Shown piece by piece: positions 8,662 through 17,504 of a DNA stretch of 56,270 nucleotides. A program made the position numbers and the translations under genes. The notes beneath the pieces were generated by a model. That model searched no databases, was not told the DNA's origin, and saw only the letters and a program-made list of their open reading frames with translations. The number at the start of each line of letters is the position of its first letter. Position 1 is the first letter of the stretch. This stretch comes from Chloroflexota bacterium (GTDB taxonomy: Bacteria > Chloroflexota > Anaerolineae > Aggregatilineales > Phototrophicaceae): positions 1 through 56,270 of the forward strand of contig JAEZAF010000109.1 in assembly GCA_023430545.1 (NCBI GenBank). The letters are read 5' to 3'.

Positions 8662-10899
8662 ATGCTGAGATTAGCCCGATATCTCAAACCCTTTACCCTG
8701 TTGATCCTCGTTTCCATTGTCCTGCTGTTTGTGCAGGCAATGGCCGACCTGTCCCTGCCGGACTATATGGCACACATCGTCAATACCGGTATTCAGCAGG
8801 GCGGTGTTGAAAATGCCGTCCCGACTGCCATCCGTCAGAGTACGATGGACAAGCTTACGATCTTCCTGAATGCGGAGGACGAAGCGCGTGTGCTGAATAC
8901 CTATACCCTGATCGACCAGAACTCGCCGGACTATGAGCGCTATGTCACGGAATATCCGGCGCTGGCGAATGAACCGGTCTACGTTTTCAACAACGCCGTC
9001 CCTGTTGACAGCCTGAACCTCACACTGGCGAAAGCCTTCCTCGCGGTTTCAGGGATCGAGCAGATGGTGGCAGATCCAGCCGCCGCGCAGCAAGCCGCAG
9101 AATCCACTGACACCACCCTGCCGACAATCCCTGCCGGAACCGATGTCTTCGCGGTGCTGTCTGGCCTGCCGGATATGCTGCTGAACCCGATTCTGGATGA
9201 CATGGAAACCCGCTTCGACGCAATGGGCGATCAGATGGTCGCACAGGCGGCGGTGCTGGTCGTCCGGTCAGAGTACGAAGCGCTGGGCGTCGATACTGAC
9301 AGCCTTCAGACGAATTACATTGTGAGAACCGGCCTCGGGATGCTTGGCCTGTCGCTGATTTCCGGTATTGCGACGGTCATTGTCGGCTTTCTGGCGGCGC
9401 AGACTGCCGCCGGTGCAGCACGTAATCTCCGGCGGTCGCTTTTCAGAAAAGTCGAGACCTTCTCGAATGCCGAGTTCGATCACTTCTCGACTTCTTCCCT
9501 CATCACCCGCACGACGAATGACATCACTCAATTGCAGATGGTGGTGATCCTGCTCATTCGCATTGTCTGTTACGCGCCGATTCTCGGCATTGGAGGCATC
9601 ATCAAGGCGACGAATACCAACGCCTCGATGTGGTGGATTATCGCGCTGGCCGTCGGCGCACTGATTGTGCTGATCGCGACGATCTTCGCCATCTCCCTGC
9701 CGAAGTTCAAAATCATCCAGAGCCTGATCGACCGCCTGAATCTGGTCACGCGTGAGAATCTGTCCGGCATGATGGTGGTCCGCGCCTTCAACACGCAGGG
9801 CTTTGAAGAACAGCGTTTCGATAAAGCCAACCGCGACCTGACACAAACCAATCTGTTCGTCAACCGTGTGATGGTCAGCATGATGCCGGTGATGATGCTC
9901 ATCATGAACGGCCTGTCGCTGCTGATTATCTGGTTCGGCGCACATCAGATCGCGGAAGCGAATCTGCGTGTGGGGGATCTGATGGCATTCATGCAGTACG
10001 CCATGCAGGTGGTGATGGCCTTCCTGATGATGTCGATGATGTTCATCATCCTGCCGCGTGCATCGGTCTCCGGTGAGCGTATCGCGGATGTGCTGGATGT
10101 CGAACCGGCCATTCAGGACCCGGGACAGCCGAAACGCTTCAGCACGCCGGTCAGCGGGACGATCGAGTTTCGCAACGTGTCCTTCCGCTATCCGGGTGCA
10201 GAGGAAGATGTGCTGCACAACATCAACTTCACCGCACTGCCCGGAAAGACCACTGCATTTATCGGCTCGACCGGCTCCGGCAAATCGACGCTGGTCAACC
10301 TCATCCCACGCTTTTACGATGTGACGGAGGGCGCGGTCCTGATCGACGGGGTGGATATTCGCGAGGTCACACAGCACGACCTGCGCGATCAGATCGGCTA
10401 TATCCCGCAGCGGGCCTCACTGTTCTCCGGCACGATTGACAGTAATCTGCGCTACGCTGACGAAAACGCGAGTCCCGAACTGCTGAAAGAAGCCGCCGAC
10501 ATCGCACAGGCCAGCAATTTTATCGCTGAAAAACCGGACGGAATGGACACCGAGATCTCACAGGGTGGGACCAACGTCTCCGGCGGACAGCGCCAGCGGC
10601 TTTCGATTGCACGGGCGCTGGTGAAGCAGGCACCGATCTACCTGTTCGATGACAGCTTCTCCGCACTGGACTTCAAAACCGACTCCGCGCTGCGCAAGGC
10701 ATTGAAAGAGAACACCGGTGACAGCACGGTGCTGATCGTGACACAGCGTGTCTCGACCATTCGCAGTGCAGAACAGATCATCGTTCTTGACGAAGGCAGG
10801 ATTGTCGGCAAGGGAACCCATCAGCAGTTGATGGAAGCATGTGAAATTTACAGGGAAATTGCCCTGTCGCAGCATGGAATCGAGGAATTTGCGTCATGA
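8662..10899 (+). CDS. ABC exporter half (degenerate-site subunit with extracellular domain)
   Basis: 745 aa from the ATG at 8662 (AGAGGAA 11 nt upstream). TM1 (about 10-35) is followed by an unusually long, soluble, Ala/Asp/Thr-rich insert of about 170 residues before TM2, so an extracellular domain is predicted between TM1 and TM2, as in BmrD of Bacillus BmrCD. Five more TM helices follow, then the ATPase domain: Walker A GSTGSGKST, signature VSGGQRQR and Walker B YLFDDSFSALD. The catalytic Glu is Asp, marking the degenerate half of a heterodimer. Its stop overlaps the next ABC gene by ATGA (translational coupling). The likely role is drug or lipid export at the inner membrane; the substrate is unknown. 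Confidence 0.93.
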   Translation: MLRLARYLKPFTLLILVSIVLLFVQAMADLSLPDYMAHIVNTGIQQGGVENAVPTAIRQSTMDKLTIFLNAEDEARVLNTYTLIDQNSPDYERYVTEYPALANEPVYVFNNAVPVDSLNLTLAKAFLAVSGIEQMVADPAAAQQAAESTDTTLPTIPAGTDVFAVLSGLPDMLLNPILDDMETRFDAMGDQMVAQAAVLVVRSEYEALGVDTDSLQTNYIVRTGLGMLGLSLISGIATVIVGFLAAQTAAGAARNLRRSLFRKVETFSNAEFDHFSTSSLITRTTNDITQLQMVVILLIRIVCYAPILGIGGIIKATNTNASMWWIIALAVGALIVLIATIFAISLPKFKIIQSLIDRLNLVTRENLSGMMVVRAFNTQGFEEQRFDKANRDLTQTNLFVNRVMVSMMPVMMLIMNGLSLLIIWFGAHQIAEANLRVGDLMAFMQYAMQVVMAFLMMSMMFIILPRASVSGERIADVLDVEPAIQDPGQPKRFSTPVSGTIEFRNVSFRYPGAEEDVLHNINFTALPGKTTAFIGSTGSGKSTLVNLIPRFYDVTEGAVLIDGVDIREVTQHDLRDQIGYIPQRASLFSGTIDSNLRYADENASPELLKEAADIAQASNFIAEKPDGMDTEISQGGTNVSGGQRQRLSIARALVKQAPIYLFDDSFSALDFKTDSALRKALKENTGDSTVLIVTQRVSTIRSAEQIIVLDEGRIVGKGTHQQLMEACEIYREIALSQHGIEEFAS

Positions 10900-12770
10900 T
10901 GCAGCAGAATAACAAAAACAGACCCGCTGGCGGACGCCCGATGGGCGGCTCCCCCCACGGCGGTATGCCGATGATGGGCGAAAAGGCGCGGGACTTCAAA
11001 GGAACAATGCGCAAGCTGATCGCGTACATCCGCGATTATCAGCTCTCGATTCTGATCGTGCTGATTTTCGCCATCGCCTCGACGGTGTTCTCGATTGTCG
11101 GACCGAAAATCATGGGAGAGGCGACGACTGCCCTGTTTGAAGGCTCAATCGAACAGCTTACCGGCACTGGTGACGGCATCGACTTCGGCTATATCGGCAA
11201 CATCGTACTGCTGCTGGCCGGGCTGTATCTGATCTCCTCCTTCTTCAGCTACATTCAGGGCTGGGTGATGTCCGGCGTCTCGATGAAAGTGACTTACAGG
11301 CTGCGCAAGGATATTGCGGAGAAAATCAACCGCATGCCGCTGCACTACTTCGACGGCACCAATCAGGGTGAGGTACTGTCGCGCATCACCAATGACGTGG
11401 ACACTATCAGCCAGACGCTGAACCAGAGCCTGATGCAGATCGTGACCTCTGTCACCATGATGATCGGTATCGTCGTCATGATGCTGTCGATCAGCTGGCA
11501 GATGACACTGGTGGCCTTTCTGGTCGTCCCCATCTCGATGGGGATCATCGTACTGGTCATCACCAAATCGCAGAAGTATTTCAAGGAACAGCAGGATTAT
11601 CTCGGTCACGTCAACGGGCATGTCGAGGAAATGTACAGCGCCCACAACGTGATGAAAGCCTTCAACGGCGAAGAAAAAAGCGTCGAACAATTCGACACCC
11701 TGAACAACACGCTGTTCCGCTCCGCATGGAAGGCGCAGTTCGTCTCCGGCATGATGATGCCGATCATGATGATCGTCGGCAACCTGGGCTATGTCGCCAT
11801 CTCGATTCTCGGCGGCTGGCTGGCGGTCAACAATCAGATCACGGTGGGCGATATTCAGGCGTTTATCCAGTACGTGCGCATGTTCACGCAGCCGATCTCG
11901 CAGATCGCCAATATCTCGAACATCATGCAGCAGACGGCAGCCGCGGCTGAACGTGTCTTCGAGTTTATGGCCGAGGAAGAAGAAGTCCCCGACACGGCGA
12001 CACCCGTACAGGTCGAAGTCCCATCCGGCAGTGTGGAATTCGAGCATGTCCACTTCGGCTATGACCCTGAGAAGCCGGTGATCAACGATTTCTCGGTGAA
12101 GATCAGGCCGGGGCAGAAGGTCGCGCTCGTCGGGCCGACTGGTGCAGGGAAGACGACAATGGTCAAGCTGCTGATGCGCTTCTACGATGTCAACAGCGGT
12201 CGTATTCTGATCGACGGTCACGATATTCGGGAATTTACACGGGAAGACCTGCGCCGCAGGTTCGGCATGGTGCTTCAGGATGCGTGGCTTTACAACGATA
12301 CGATCATGGAGAATATCCGCTACGGTCGGCTGGATGCAACGGATGAAGAAGTCTACGAAGCGGCCAGAGCCGCCCACGTCGATCACTTTATCCGCACGCT
12401 GCCCGATGGCTATCAGACCGTGCTGAACGAAGACGCGACCAACGTCTCGCAGGGGCAGAAGCAGCTTCTGACGATTGCCCGCGCCATTCTGGCCGATCCG
12501 ACCATGCTGATTCTGGATGAGGCCACCAGTTCAGTCGATACCCGCACTGAGATCCTCATTCAGAAGGCGATGGATCACCTGATGGCGAACCGCACCAGCT
12601 TTGTGATCGCCCACCGCCTGTCCACGATCCGTAACGCTGATCTGATTCTTGTGATGCGCGATGGAGACATCGTCGAACAGGGGACGCACGATCAGCTTCT
12701 GGCGGATGGCGGATTCTACGCGGATCTGTACAACAGCCAGTTCGATCAGCCGGAAGTCAGCGCGGCGTAA
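10896..12770 (+). CDS. ABC exporter half (canonical Walker B subunit)
   Basis: 624 aa, partner of the previous gene. After a Gly/Pro/Met-rich cytoplasmic leader (about 1-35), six TM helices span about 45-320. The ATPase domain has Walker A GPTGAGKTT, Walker B LILDEATSSVD with the catalytic Glu, and H-loop AHRLST. Its signature is VSQGQKQ, where canonical is LSGGQ. Consensus Walker B here plus consensus signature in the partner gives one active and one degenerate ATP site, as in TM287/288, LmrCD and BmrCD. The start overlaps the upstream stop (ATGA), so equal amounts of the two subunits are expected. Confidence 0.94.
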   Translation: MMQQNNKNRPAGGRPMGGSPHGGMPMMGEKARDFKGTMRKLIAYIRDYQLSILIVLIFAIASTVFSIVGPKIMGEATTALFEGSIEQLTGTGDGIDFGYIGNIVLLLAGLYLISSFFSYIQGWVMSGVSMKVTYRLRKDIAEKINRMPLHYFDGTNQGEVLSRITNDVDTISQTLNQSLMQIVTSVTMMIGIVVMMLSISWQMTLVAFLVVPISMGIIVLVITKSQKYFKEQQDYLGHVNGHVEEMYSAHNVMKAFNGEEKSVEQFDTLNNTLFRSAWKAQFVSGMMMPIMMIVGNLGYVAISILGGWLAVNNQITVGDIQAFIQYVRMFTQPISQIANISNIMQQTAAAAERVFEFMAEEEEVPDTATPVQVEVPSGSVEFEHVHFGYDPEKPVINDFSVKIRPGQKVALVGPTGAGKTTMVKLLMRFYDVNSGRILIDGHDIREFTREDLRRRFGMVLQDAWLYNDTIMENIRYGRLDATDEEVYEAARAAHVDHFIRTLPDGYQTVLNEDATNVSQGQKQLLTIARAILADPTMLILDEATSSVDTRTEILIQKAMDHLMANRTSFVIAHRLSTIRNADLILVMRDGDIVEQGTHDQLLADGGFYADLYNSQFDQPEVSAA

Positions 12771-12783
12771 AGCGTCGTTAAAC

Positions 12784-12815
12784 CGGGCGGGATTCTCCCC
12801 GCCCGTCCTGTTATA
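12784..12815 (+). terminator. GC-rich hairpin after the first ABC pair
   Basis: CGGGCGGG (12784-12791), 6-nt loop, CCCGCCCG (12798-12805), then TCCTGTTAT. The stem is strong but the T-tract is poor. It lies between convergent genes and probably ends the marR-ABC operon. Confidence 0.5.
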
Positions 12816-12822
12816 CCCTCAT

Positions 12823-13203
12823 CTACACTGCAACCTCAACCAGCGTACTGTAGGCGACAATCAGCGCAGGCACAAGGAAAACGATCAGAATGCCGACCAT
12901 GTGCAGATATTCTGAAAGTCGCAGATGTGTTGCCATTGCCCCGGCCATATACAGTGCAATCCCGACCGCGGCCAGCGGTGTGACCATCGTCAGAGATGGC
13001 ACCACCAGCGGGACAAGAAGCCCCGCACCACCGATCACCTCAAGGACACCAATCAGATTGATGTGCCCCGGCTTAAAGTCCTTCGACCAGGTGACAGGGG
13101 GCAAATGCGTATAGCGCTCGTAGGACAGGATGAGCTTGAGCAAACCGCCCAGTGTAAGCGAGATTCCAAGCAAAACCTGAATGACGGTGATTGTGGTATT
13201 CAT
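12823..13203 (-). CDS. DoxX-like small membrane protein
   Basis: 126 aa from the ATG at 13203 (GAAGGCAG upstream). It has four hydrophobic helices and DoxX-family features: a GGLLKL turn after helix 1, KDFKPGHINLIGVLEVIGG in the middle, and MAGAMATHLR before the last helix. DoxX proteins are poorly defined quinone or thiol-linked membrane proteins. Last gene of the minus-strand cluster sigma-DoxX-DoxX, 36 bp after the second copy. ECF41 sigma factors commonly neighbour DoxX, carboxymuconolactone decarboxylase or oxidoreductase genes, so control by the adjacent sigma factor is likely. Confidence 0.85.
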   Translation of the reverse strand: MNTTITVIQVLLGISLTLGGLLKLILSYERYTHLPPVTWSKDFKPGHINLIGVLEVIGGAGLLVPLVVPSLTMVTPLAAVGIALYMAGAMATHLRLSEYLHMVGILIVFLVPALIVAYSTLVEVAV

Positions 13204-13238
13204 GGCTGTCTGCCTTCTATTGATCAAAGTACTGCAAC

Positions 13239-13616
13239 TCAGACCGCAACCTCAACCAGTGTGCTGTAGGTGACGAACAGGGCCAGCCCAAGTCATACTG
13301 AGTTTCCAATCATATTCAGATATTCCGAGCGGCGAAGATGAGTAGCCATTGCGCCAGCCATCACCAGTGCCATGCTGATGGCAACCAGCGGCGTGAGCGT
13401 CTTCAGAGAAGGCACGAGCAGCAGGGCAAACATCCCCACGGCAGCCGCCAGTTCAAAGACACCAATCAGACGAACATGCTCCGGCTTGAAATCCTTCGCC
13501 CATGCCTGAAAAGGCATTTCAATGAACCTGTCATAAGGTCGGATGAGCTTGAACAAGCCCCCTGAGGTAAAGACAAGCGCAAGAAAAAGCTGAAAGAGGG
13601 TAATGACATTATCCAT
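13239..13616 (-). pseudogene. DoxX-like gene interrupted by an in-frame stop
   Basis: The frame from the ATG at 13616 gives 107 aa that align along their whole length with the neighbouring DoxX gene (GGLFKLIRPYDRF, KDFKPEHVRLIGV, MAGAMATHLRRSEYL). It then meets TGA at 13295-13293, just where helix 4 should start. Past this stop the same frame continues to 13239 and ends in TYSTLVEVAV, matching the paralog's last residues AYSTLVEVAV. Around the stop the alignment is one residue shorter and out of register, so small indels with a compensating shift are likely. Either a decaying duplicate lacking helix 4 or a sequencing error. 40 bp after the sigma gene stop, in the same operon. Confidence 0.75.
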
Positions 13617-13656
13617 GAGTCGGACTTCCTTTCTTTAATCCTCGTGATGTTCTCCG

Positions 13657-14598
13657 TTAGTGGTCACGGTCGATCCTCCACTGCTGACCTGAAACTGATG
13701 TCGGATGGAGATAGGCGAGCTTGTCAGGGTTGACGACGGTGCGGATAGCGCAGACGAGATCTCCTGCGACTTCCAGCGTCAGCACACCGGTAATCTGCCC
13801 TTTGATCCGTATCAGCAGCGCGGGAAGGCCATTCGCTTCGATCAATTCAAAGATCGTGTCTTCCGGTGCGTGTGACAGCAGGGCCTTCACAGCACGAACC
13901 ACTTTGTCGCGTCCCATAATCGGATGGCGCACGGCCTGCGAGACCTTGCCTCCGCTGTCCGACCAGATGGTGATATCCTCCGCCAGCAGCGTCGTCAGGC
14001 CGTCGATGTCTCCGGCAGTGAAGGCATCCATGAAGCGTCCTACCATTTTCGCGTGCGCTTCCGGCGAGGCGGGAAAACGAGGGCGATGTTCGCGGAGGTG
14101 CTTTTTCGCACGGCTGAATAATTGGCGACAGGCGGCCTCGTCGCGTTCGATAATCTGCGCGATTTCGGCGTACTCATAGTCGAAGACTTCCCGCAGGAGG
14201 AATACGGCCCGTTCCAGCGGAGACAGATTTTCGAGCAGGACGAGAAAAGCCATCGAAATCGATTCGCGGTCGGTGATCTGTCGCAGCGGCGAGCGAGAGG
14301 GCGCAGCATCCCCAGTGATGACCGGCTCCGGCAGCCACGGGCCGACGTAGCTTTCGCGCTGCACCCGTGCCGATTTCAGATGATCCAGACACAGATGATG
14401 CACGATGGTCGTCAGAAAGCTCCTGAGCGTGCGAATCGACTCCGGTGGTGTGTCACGGTAGCGCAGATAGGCTTCCTGTACGATGTCTTCGGCCTCCATT
14501 GCGCTGCCCAACATGCGGTAAGCCATCGCGAACAACAGTGAACGGTATTCTTCAAACGGATCAGTCAACACATCAGCCTGCACAGCAGCCCCTTCCAT
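13657..14598 (-). CDS. ECF41-type RNA polymerase sigma factor (SigJ-like) with SnoaL-like C domain
   Basis: 313 aa from the ATG at 14598. Sigma region 2 (about 12-80, with YRMLGSAMEAEDIVQEAYLR) and region 4 (about 115-165, LSPLERAVFLLREVFDYEY) are followed by a SnoaL-like domain of about 120 residues, the mark of ECF41. The linker WLPEP and the C-terminal NPDKL stretch are typical ECF41 motifs. In this family the C domain acts in place of a separate anti-sigma factor, and no anti-sigma gene is nearby. The upstream in-frame start (14706) is rejected because the promoter at 14629-14655 would fall inside the gene. It probably drives its own operon, including the two DoxX genes. Confidence 0.92.
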   Translation of the reverse strand: MEGAAVQADVLTDPFEEYRSLLFAMAYRMLGSAMEAEDIVQEAYLRYRDTPPESIRTLRSFLTTIVHHLCLDHLKSARVQRESYVGPWLPEPVITGDAAPSRSPLRQITDRESISMAFLVLLENLSPLERAVFLLREVFDYEYAEIAQIIERDEAACRQLFSRAKKHLREHRPRFPASPEAHAKMVGRFMDAFTAGDIDGLTTLLAEDITIWSDSGGKVSQAVRHPIMGRDKVVRAVKALLSHAPEDTIFELIEANGLPALLIRIKGQITGVLTLEVAGDLVCAIRTVVNPDKLAYLHPTSVSGQQWRIDRDH

Positions 14599-14628
14599 AT
14601 GATCGCTATACACTCCATCTGAAAGTAA

Positions 14629-14655
14629 GACGAGATCACGGCGCGTTTTGTGACA
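14629..14655 (-). promoter_or_regulatory. ECF41-type promoter (autoregulatory)
   Basis: On the minus strand TGTCACA (14655-14649) and CGTC (14632-14629) are separated by exactly 16 nt, 30 nt before the sigma gene start. This matches the target motif described for ECF41 sigma factors (TGTCACA at -35, CGTC at -10), as I recall it. So the factor probably transcribes its own gene and the DoxX genes behind it. Confidence 0.75.
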
Positions 14656-14715
14656 TTGACCGAAAAATCGGGGATGAATGGCGGTGATCAGCAAAAGACT
14701 ATCCAAATGGATAGA

Positions 14716-14746
14716 TTGACTCTCAATATATTCAACCTAGAATATA
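14716..14746 (+). promoter_or_regulatory. padR promoter with overlapping inverted repeat
   Basis: TTGACT (14716-14721) and TAGAAT (14738-14743) are spaced by 16 bp. A perfect inverted repeat, TATATTC (14727-14733) and GAATATA (14740-14746) with a 6-bp spacer, covers the -10. Just upstream is a second perfect repeat, CTATCC-AAAT-GGATAG (14699-14714). Either could be the PadR operator. Transcription would start about 14750, next to the ATG at 14752. Confidence 0.62.
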
Positions 14747-14751
14747 CGTCT

Positions 14752-15435
14752 ATGACTAAATCACCTCAGACACTGCATCCGTCCACATCCGGGCTGACAA
14801 CGCGCATCGCGCTGCTGGCGATCCTCGCCGCACGTCCAATGCACGGTTATGAAGTCCGCCAGACGCTGGAAAAGCGTCAGATGCACCGCTGGGTGAACAT
14901 CCAGTACGGCTCCATCTACCGCGGCCTTCAGCAGCTTTCACGTGAAGGTCTGCTGGCCGAAACCGGTGAAGAGCGCGCCGGTAAACGCCCGACCCGCACC
15001 ATCTATCACATTACCGACGCGGGGCGAGAAGCGCTGAAGGATCTGCTGCGGCAGGCATGGCAGGAACCTGAAATATCCGCCCATGCGGTCGATCTGGCGC
15101 TGTCCGTACAGCTTCAGATGCCAAAGGAAGAAGTGCTGGCGCTGATGAAAGCACGCCTGAAACTTCTGGATGAACTTGAGCTGGCCCTGCAAACCAGTCG
15201 GGCAGAAGTCGAGCAGCATCTGAAACAGCGCCCGCCAGCCGTTCAGCATACCGCTGCCGATGTGTTGTATCACCGCCAGCTACTGCTGGAAGCAGAACGG
15301 CGCTGGACTGCACATATCATGGAGCGTCTGCAAGCCGGTCTGTACGACCTGTCTGATGAAGAACGTGCCTGTCTCGAAAAGCTCCATCGAGAGGAACGAT
15401 TTACATCAGCAGACACCAGCCAGGTGCCTCAATAG
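14752..15435 (+). CDS. PadR-family transcriptional regulator
   Basis: 227 aa from the ATG at 14752. The winged helix (about 18-95) has the PadR signature: a helix with LLAILAARPMHGYEVRQTLEK, then YGSIYRGLQQLSREGLL and a basic wing GKRPTRTIYHIT. A long coiled C-terminal part (about 100-220, VirR/PadR_C type) gives dimerisation. The ATG has no SD and lies only about 8 nt from the -10 box, so the mRNA is probably leaderless or nearly so. PadR proteins repress neighbouring detoxification and efflux genes; here two ABC exporter genes start 147 bp downstream. It mirrors the marR-ABC-ABC module. Confidence 0.92.
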   Translation: MTKSPQTLHPSTSGLTTRIALLAILAARPMHGYEVRQTLEKRQMHRWVNIQYGSIYRGLQQLSREGLLAETGEERAGKRPTRTIYHITDAGREALKDLLRQAWQEPEISAHAVDLALSVQLQMPKEEVLALMKARLKLLDELELALQTSRAEVEQHLKQRPPAVQHTAADVLYHRQLLLEAERRWTAHIMERLQAGLYDLSDEERACLEKLHREERFTSADTSQVPQ

Positions 15436-15582
15436 GCTCCTCATTCGTTCGTTTTCATCAGGATGTGATGATCCAATTCCCGCATGATGCTGAAAGTGCA
15501 TCAGCGATCAAACGGGCAGCGGTTTCACGCCGCTGAACCCCGTGCGCATCTGACCGTCGTCACAGAAAGGAACGTTCAACCT

Positions 15583-17499
15583 ATGCAAGCACAAGCAGCA
15601 CAGAGGGGCACCGCATCACGGGGACGTCGTGAACGGAGAGAGGGGCCAAGCCCGATTCGCCGCGCCATTGGTTACCTGCGTAATCACCGTCGCACCAATA
15701 CACTGGCCTATGTCGCCCTGTTTATCGCCACCGTCGCGCAGCTTTTCGTCCCGCAGCTTATCAGCAATATGACGGACGCCATCACCAGTGGATCACTGAT
15801 CCATCTGCCGTTTGCTCAACGCGTGGTCGCGATGGCATCCCTCGGCAGGTCGATGGAACAGCTTCAGGCGGATAATGCCGTCGGTGAACAGCTTCTGGTC
15901 AATGGGCTGATTCTGATCCTCATTCTGGCGGCGGTTCGCGGCATCTTCGCATTTGTTCAGGCCTATATGGCAGAGGCGACCTCGCAGGGCATCGCCTTCG
16001 ACTTCCGCAACGAGATCTTCGCCAAGATCCAGCGCCTGTCCTTCAGCTATTATGACCGCACCCAGACCGGTCAACTGATGATCCGCGCCACCGATGATGT
16101 CGAAAAAGTCCGGTTGTTCATCGCACAGGGGCTGATCGCGACCGCGCAGGCCTTTCTGCTGCTGGTTGGCACACTCGCGGTGTTATTCCTGATTAACTGG
16201 CGTCTAACGCTGGTCATCCTGCCGATTCTGCCGCTGGCAGTAGCGATCTTCATGGTTTTCGGGCGCGTCAGCCAGCCGCTGTTCGCTGCTGTACAGCAGA
16301 AGCTCTCTACCCTGAATACCATCCTTCAGGAAAACGTCGCCGGGATTAAGGTCGTGAAGGCCTTCACACGGGAAAAGCACGAACAGGCGCGTTTTGATGT
16401 CGCCGCACTCGATCTGTACCGGCAGTTCATCATCCTCGGCGCGACGTTCGCCTTCCTGTTCCCGCTGATCAATATCATCGCGCAGGTCGGGCAGGCCGGG
16501 ATGCTGTATTTCGGCGGCGTGCAGATCATCGAGGAAACGCTGACCCTGGGCCAGTATCAGCAGTTCACCCTGTATCTGATCTATATCTTCTTCCCGTTAG
16601 GACAGCTTGGCTTCATCATCTCGCTGCTGGCACAGGCCAGCGCATCGGCGGAACGCATCTTCGAGATCCTCGACGCGGAAAGCGATGTCAAAAACAAACC
16701 GGATGCTATCGAGCTTCCGTCCATTGAAGGCCATGTCGAATTCCGCGATGTCACCTTCCGCTATTTCTCATCCGGCGAACCGGTGCTGAGCGATGTCAGC
16801 TTTAAAGCTGAACCGGGGATGACGATCGCCCTGCTCGGCTCGACTGGCAGCGGCAAGACCACTATCATCAACCTGATCCCGCGCTTCTATGATGTCAGCG
16901 AAGGCGCGGTGCTGATCGACGGCCACGACATCCGCGATGTCACGCTCGACAGCCTGCGCCGTCAGATCGGGATCGTGCTTCAGGAAACCAATCTGTTTGG
17001 CGGCACCATCCGCGATAATATCGCCTTCGGTCGCCCGGATGCGCCGCTTGAAACGGTGATTGAAGCGGCAAAGGCAGCAGCGGCCCATGATTTTATCGTC
17101 GGCTTTCCGCAGGGCTACGACACACCGGTCGGCGAGCGAGGGGCCACGCTGTCCGGCGGACAGAAGCAGCGTATCGCCATCGCCCGCGCCCTGCTGCTGG
17201 ACCCACACCTGCTGATCCTCGACGACTCGACCAGCAGTGTGGACCTGCTCACCGAGTCGCTGATTCAGAAGGCACTCGATCATCTGATGGAAGGCCGCAC
17301 CAGCTTCGTGATTGCCCAGCGCATCTCGACAGTTCGCCACGCGGATCTGATCCTCGTACTGGATAAGGGGCGTGTTGTCGCTTCCGGCAGGCATGATGAT
17401 CTGATGGAGAACAGCAGCATCTACGCCGAAATCTATAACTCGCAGCTTGTGGACGACGCTCAGGTTGACGAGACTGAACTTGCAGAAGTGGAGGACTAA
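15583..17499 (+). CDS. ABC exporter half, second pair (degenerate Walker B)
   Basis: 638 aa from the ATG at 15583, chosen because AGAAAGGAA lies 10 nt upstream; a longer frame starts at 15484 but has no SD. A basic Arg-rich leader precedes six TM helices (about 40-320). The ATPase domain shows Walker A GSTGSGKTT, signature LSGGQKQR and Walker B LLILDDSTSSVD, with Asp in place of the catalytic Glu. It is thus the degenerate-site subunit of a heterodimer whose partner starts 5 bp downstream. Unlike the first ABC gene (8662) it has no large extracellular insert, only about 55 residues between TM1 and TM2. Substrate unknown. Confidence 0.93.
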   Translation: MQAQAAQRGTASRGRRERREGPSPIRRAIGYLRNHRRTNTLAYVALFIATVAQLFVPQLISNMTDAITSGSLIHLPFAQRVVAMASLGRSMEQLQADNAVGEQLLVNGLILILILAAVRGIFAFVQAYMAEATSQGIAFDFRNEIFAKIQRLSFSYYDRTQTGQLMIRATDDVEKVRLFIAQGLIATAQAFLLLVGTLAVLFLINWRLTLVILPILPLAVAIFMVFGRVSQPLFAAVQQKLSTLNTILQENVAGIKVVKAFTREKHEQARFDVAALDLYRQFIILGATFAFLFPLINIIAQVGQAGMLYFGGVQIIEETLTLGQYQQFTLYLIYIFFPLGQLGFIISLLAQASASAERIFEILDAESDVKNKPDAIELPSIEGHVEFRDVTFRYFSSGEPVLSDVSFKAEPGMTIALLGSTGSGKTTIINLIPRFYDVSEGAVLIDGHDIRDVTLDSLRRQIGIVLQETNLFGGTIRDNIAFGRPDAPLETVIEAAKAAAAHDFIVGFPQGYDTPVGERGATLSGGQKQRIAIARALLLDPHLLILDDSTSSVDLLTESLIQKALDHLMEGRTSFVIAQRISTVRHADLILVLDKGRVVASGRHDDLMENSSIYAEIYNSQLVDDAQVDETELAEVED

Positions 17500-17504
17500 C
17501 CACC

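Noticed and set aside
9268..10377. 369-aa minus-strand frame opposite the first ABC gene
   Set aside because: Antisense shadow with His/Arg/Asp bias.
11145..12386. 413-aa minus-strand frame opposite the second ABC gene, rich in His and Asp
   Set aside because: Composition is the shadow of the ABC codons; no start signal, no domain.
13657..14706. Longer sigma-factor frame from 14706
   Set aside because: The ECF41-type promoter at 14629-14655 would lie within it; the ATG at 14598 fits family length.
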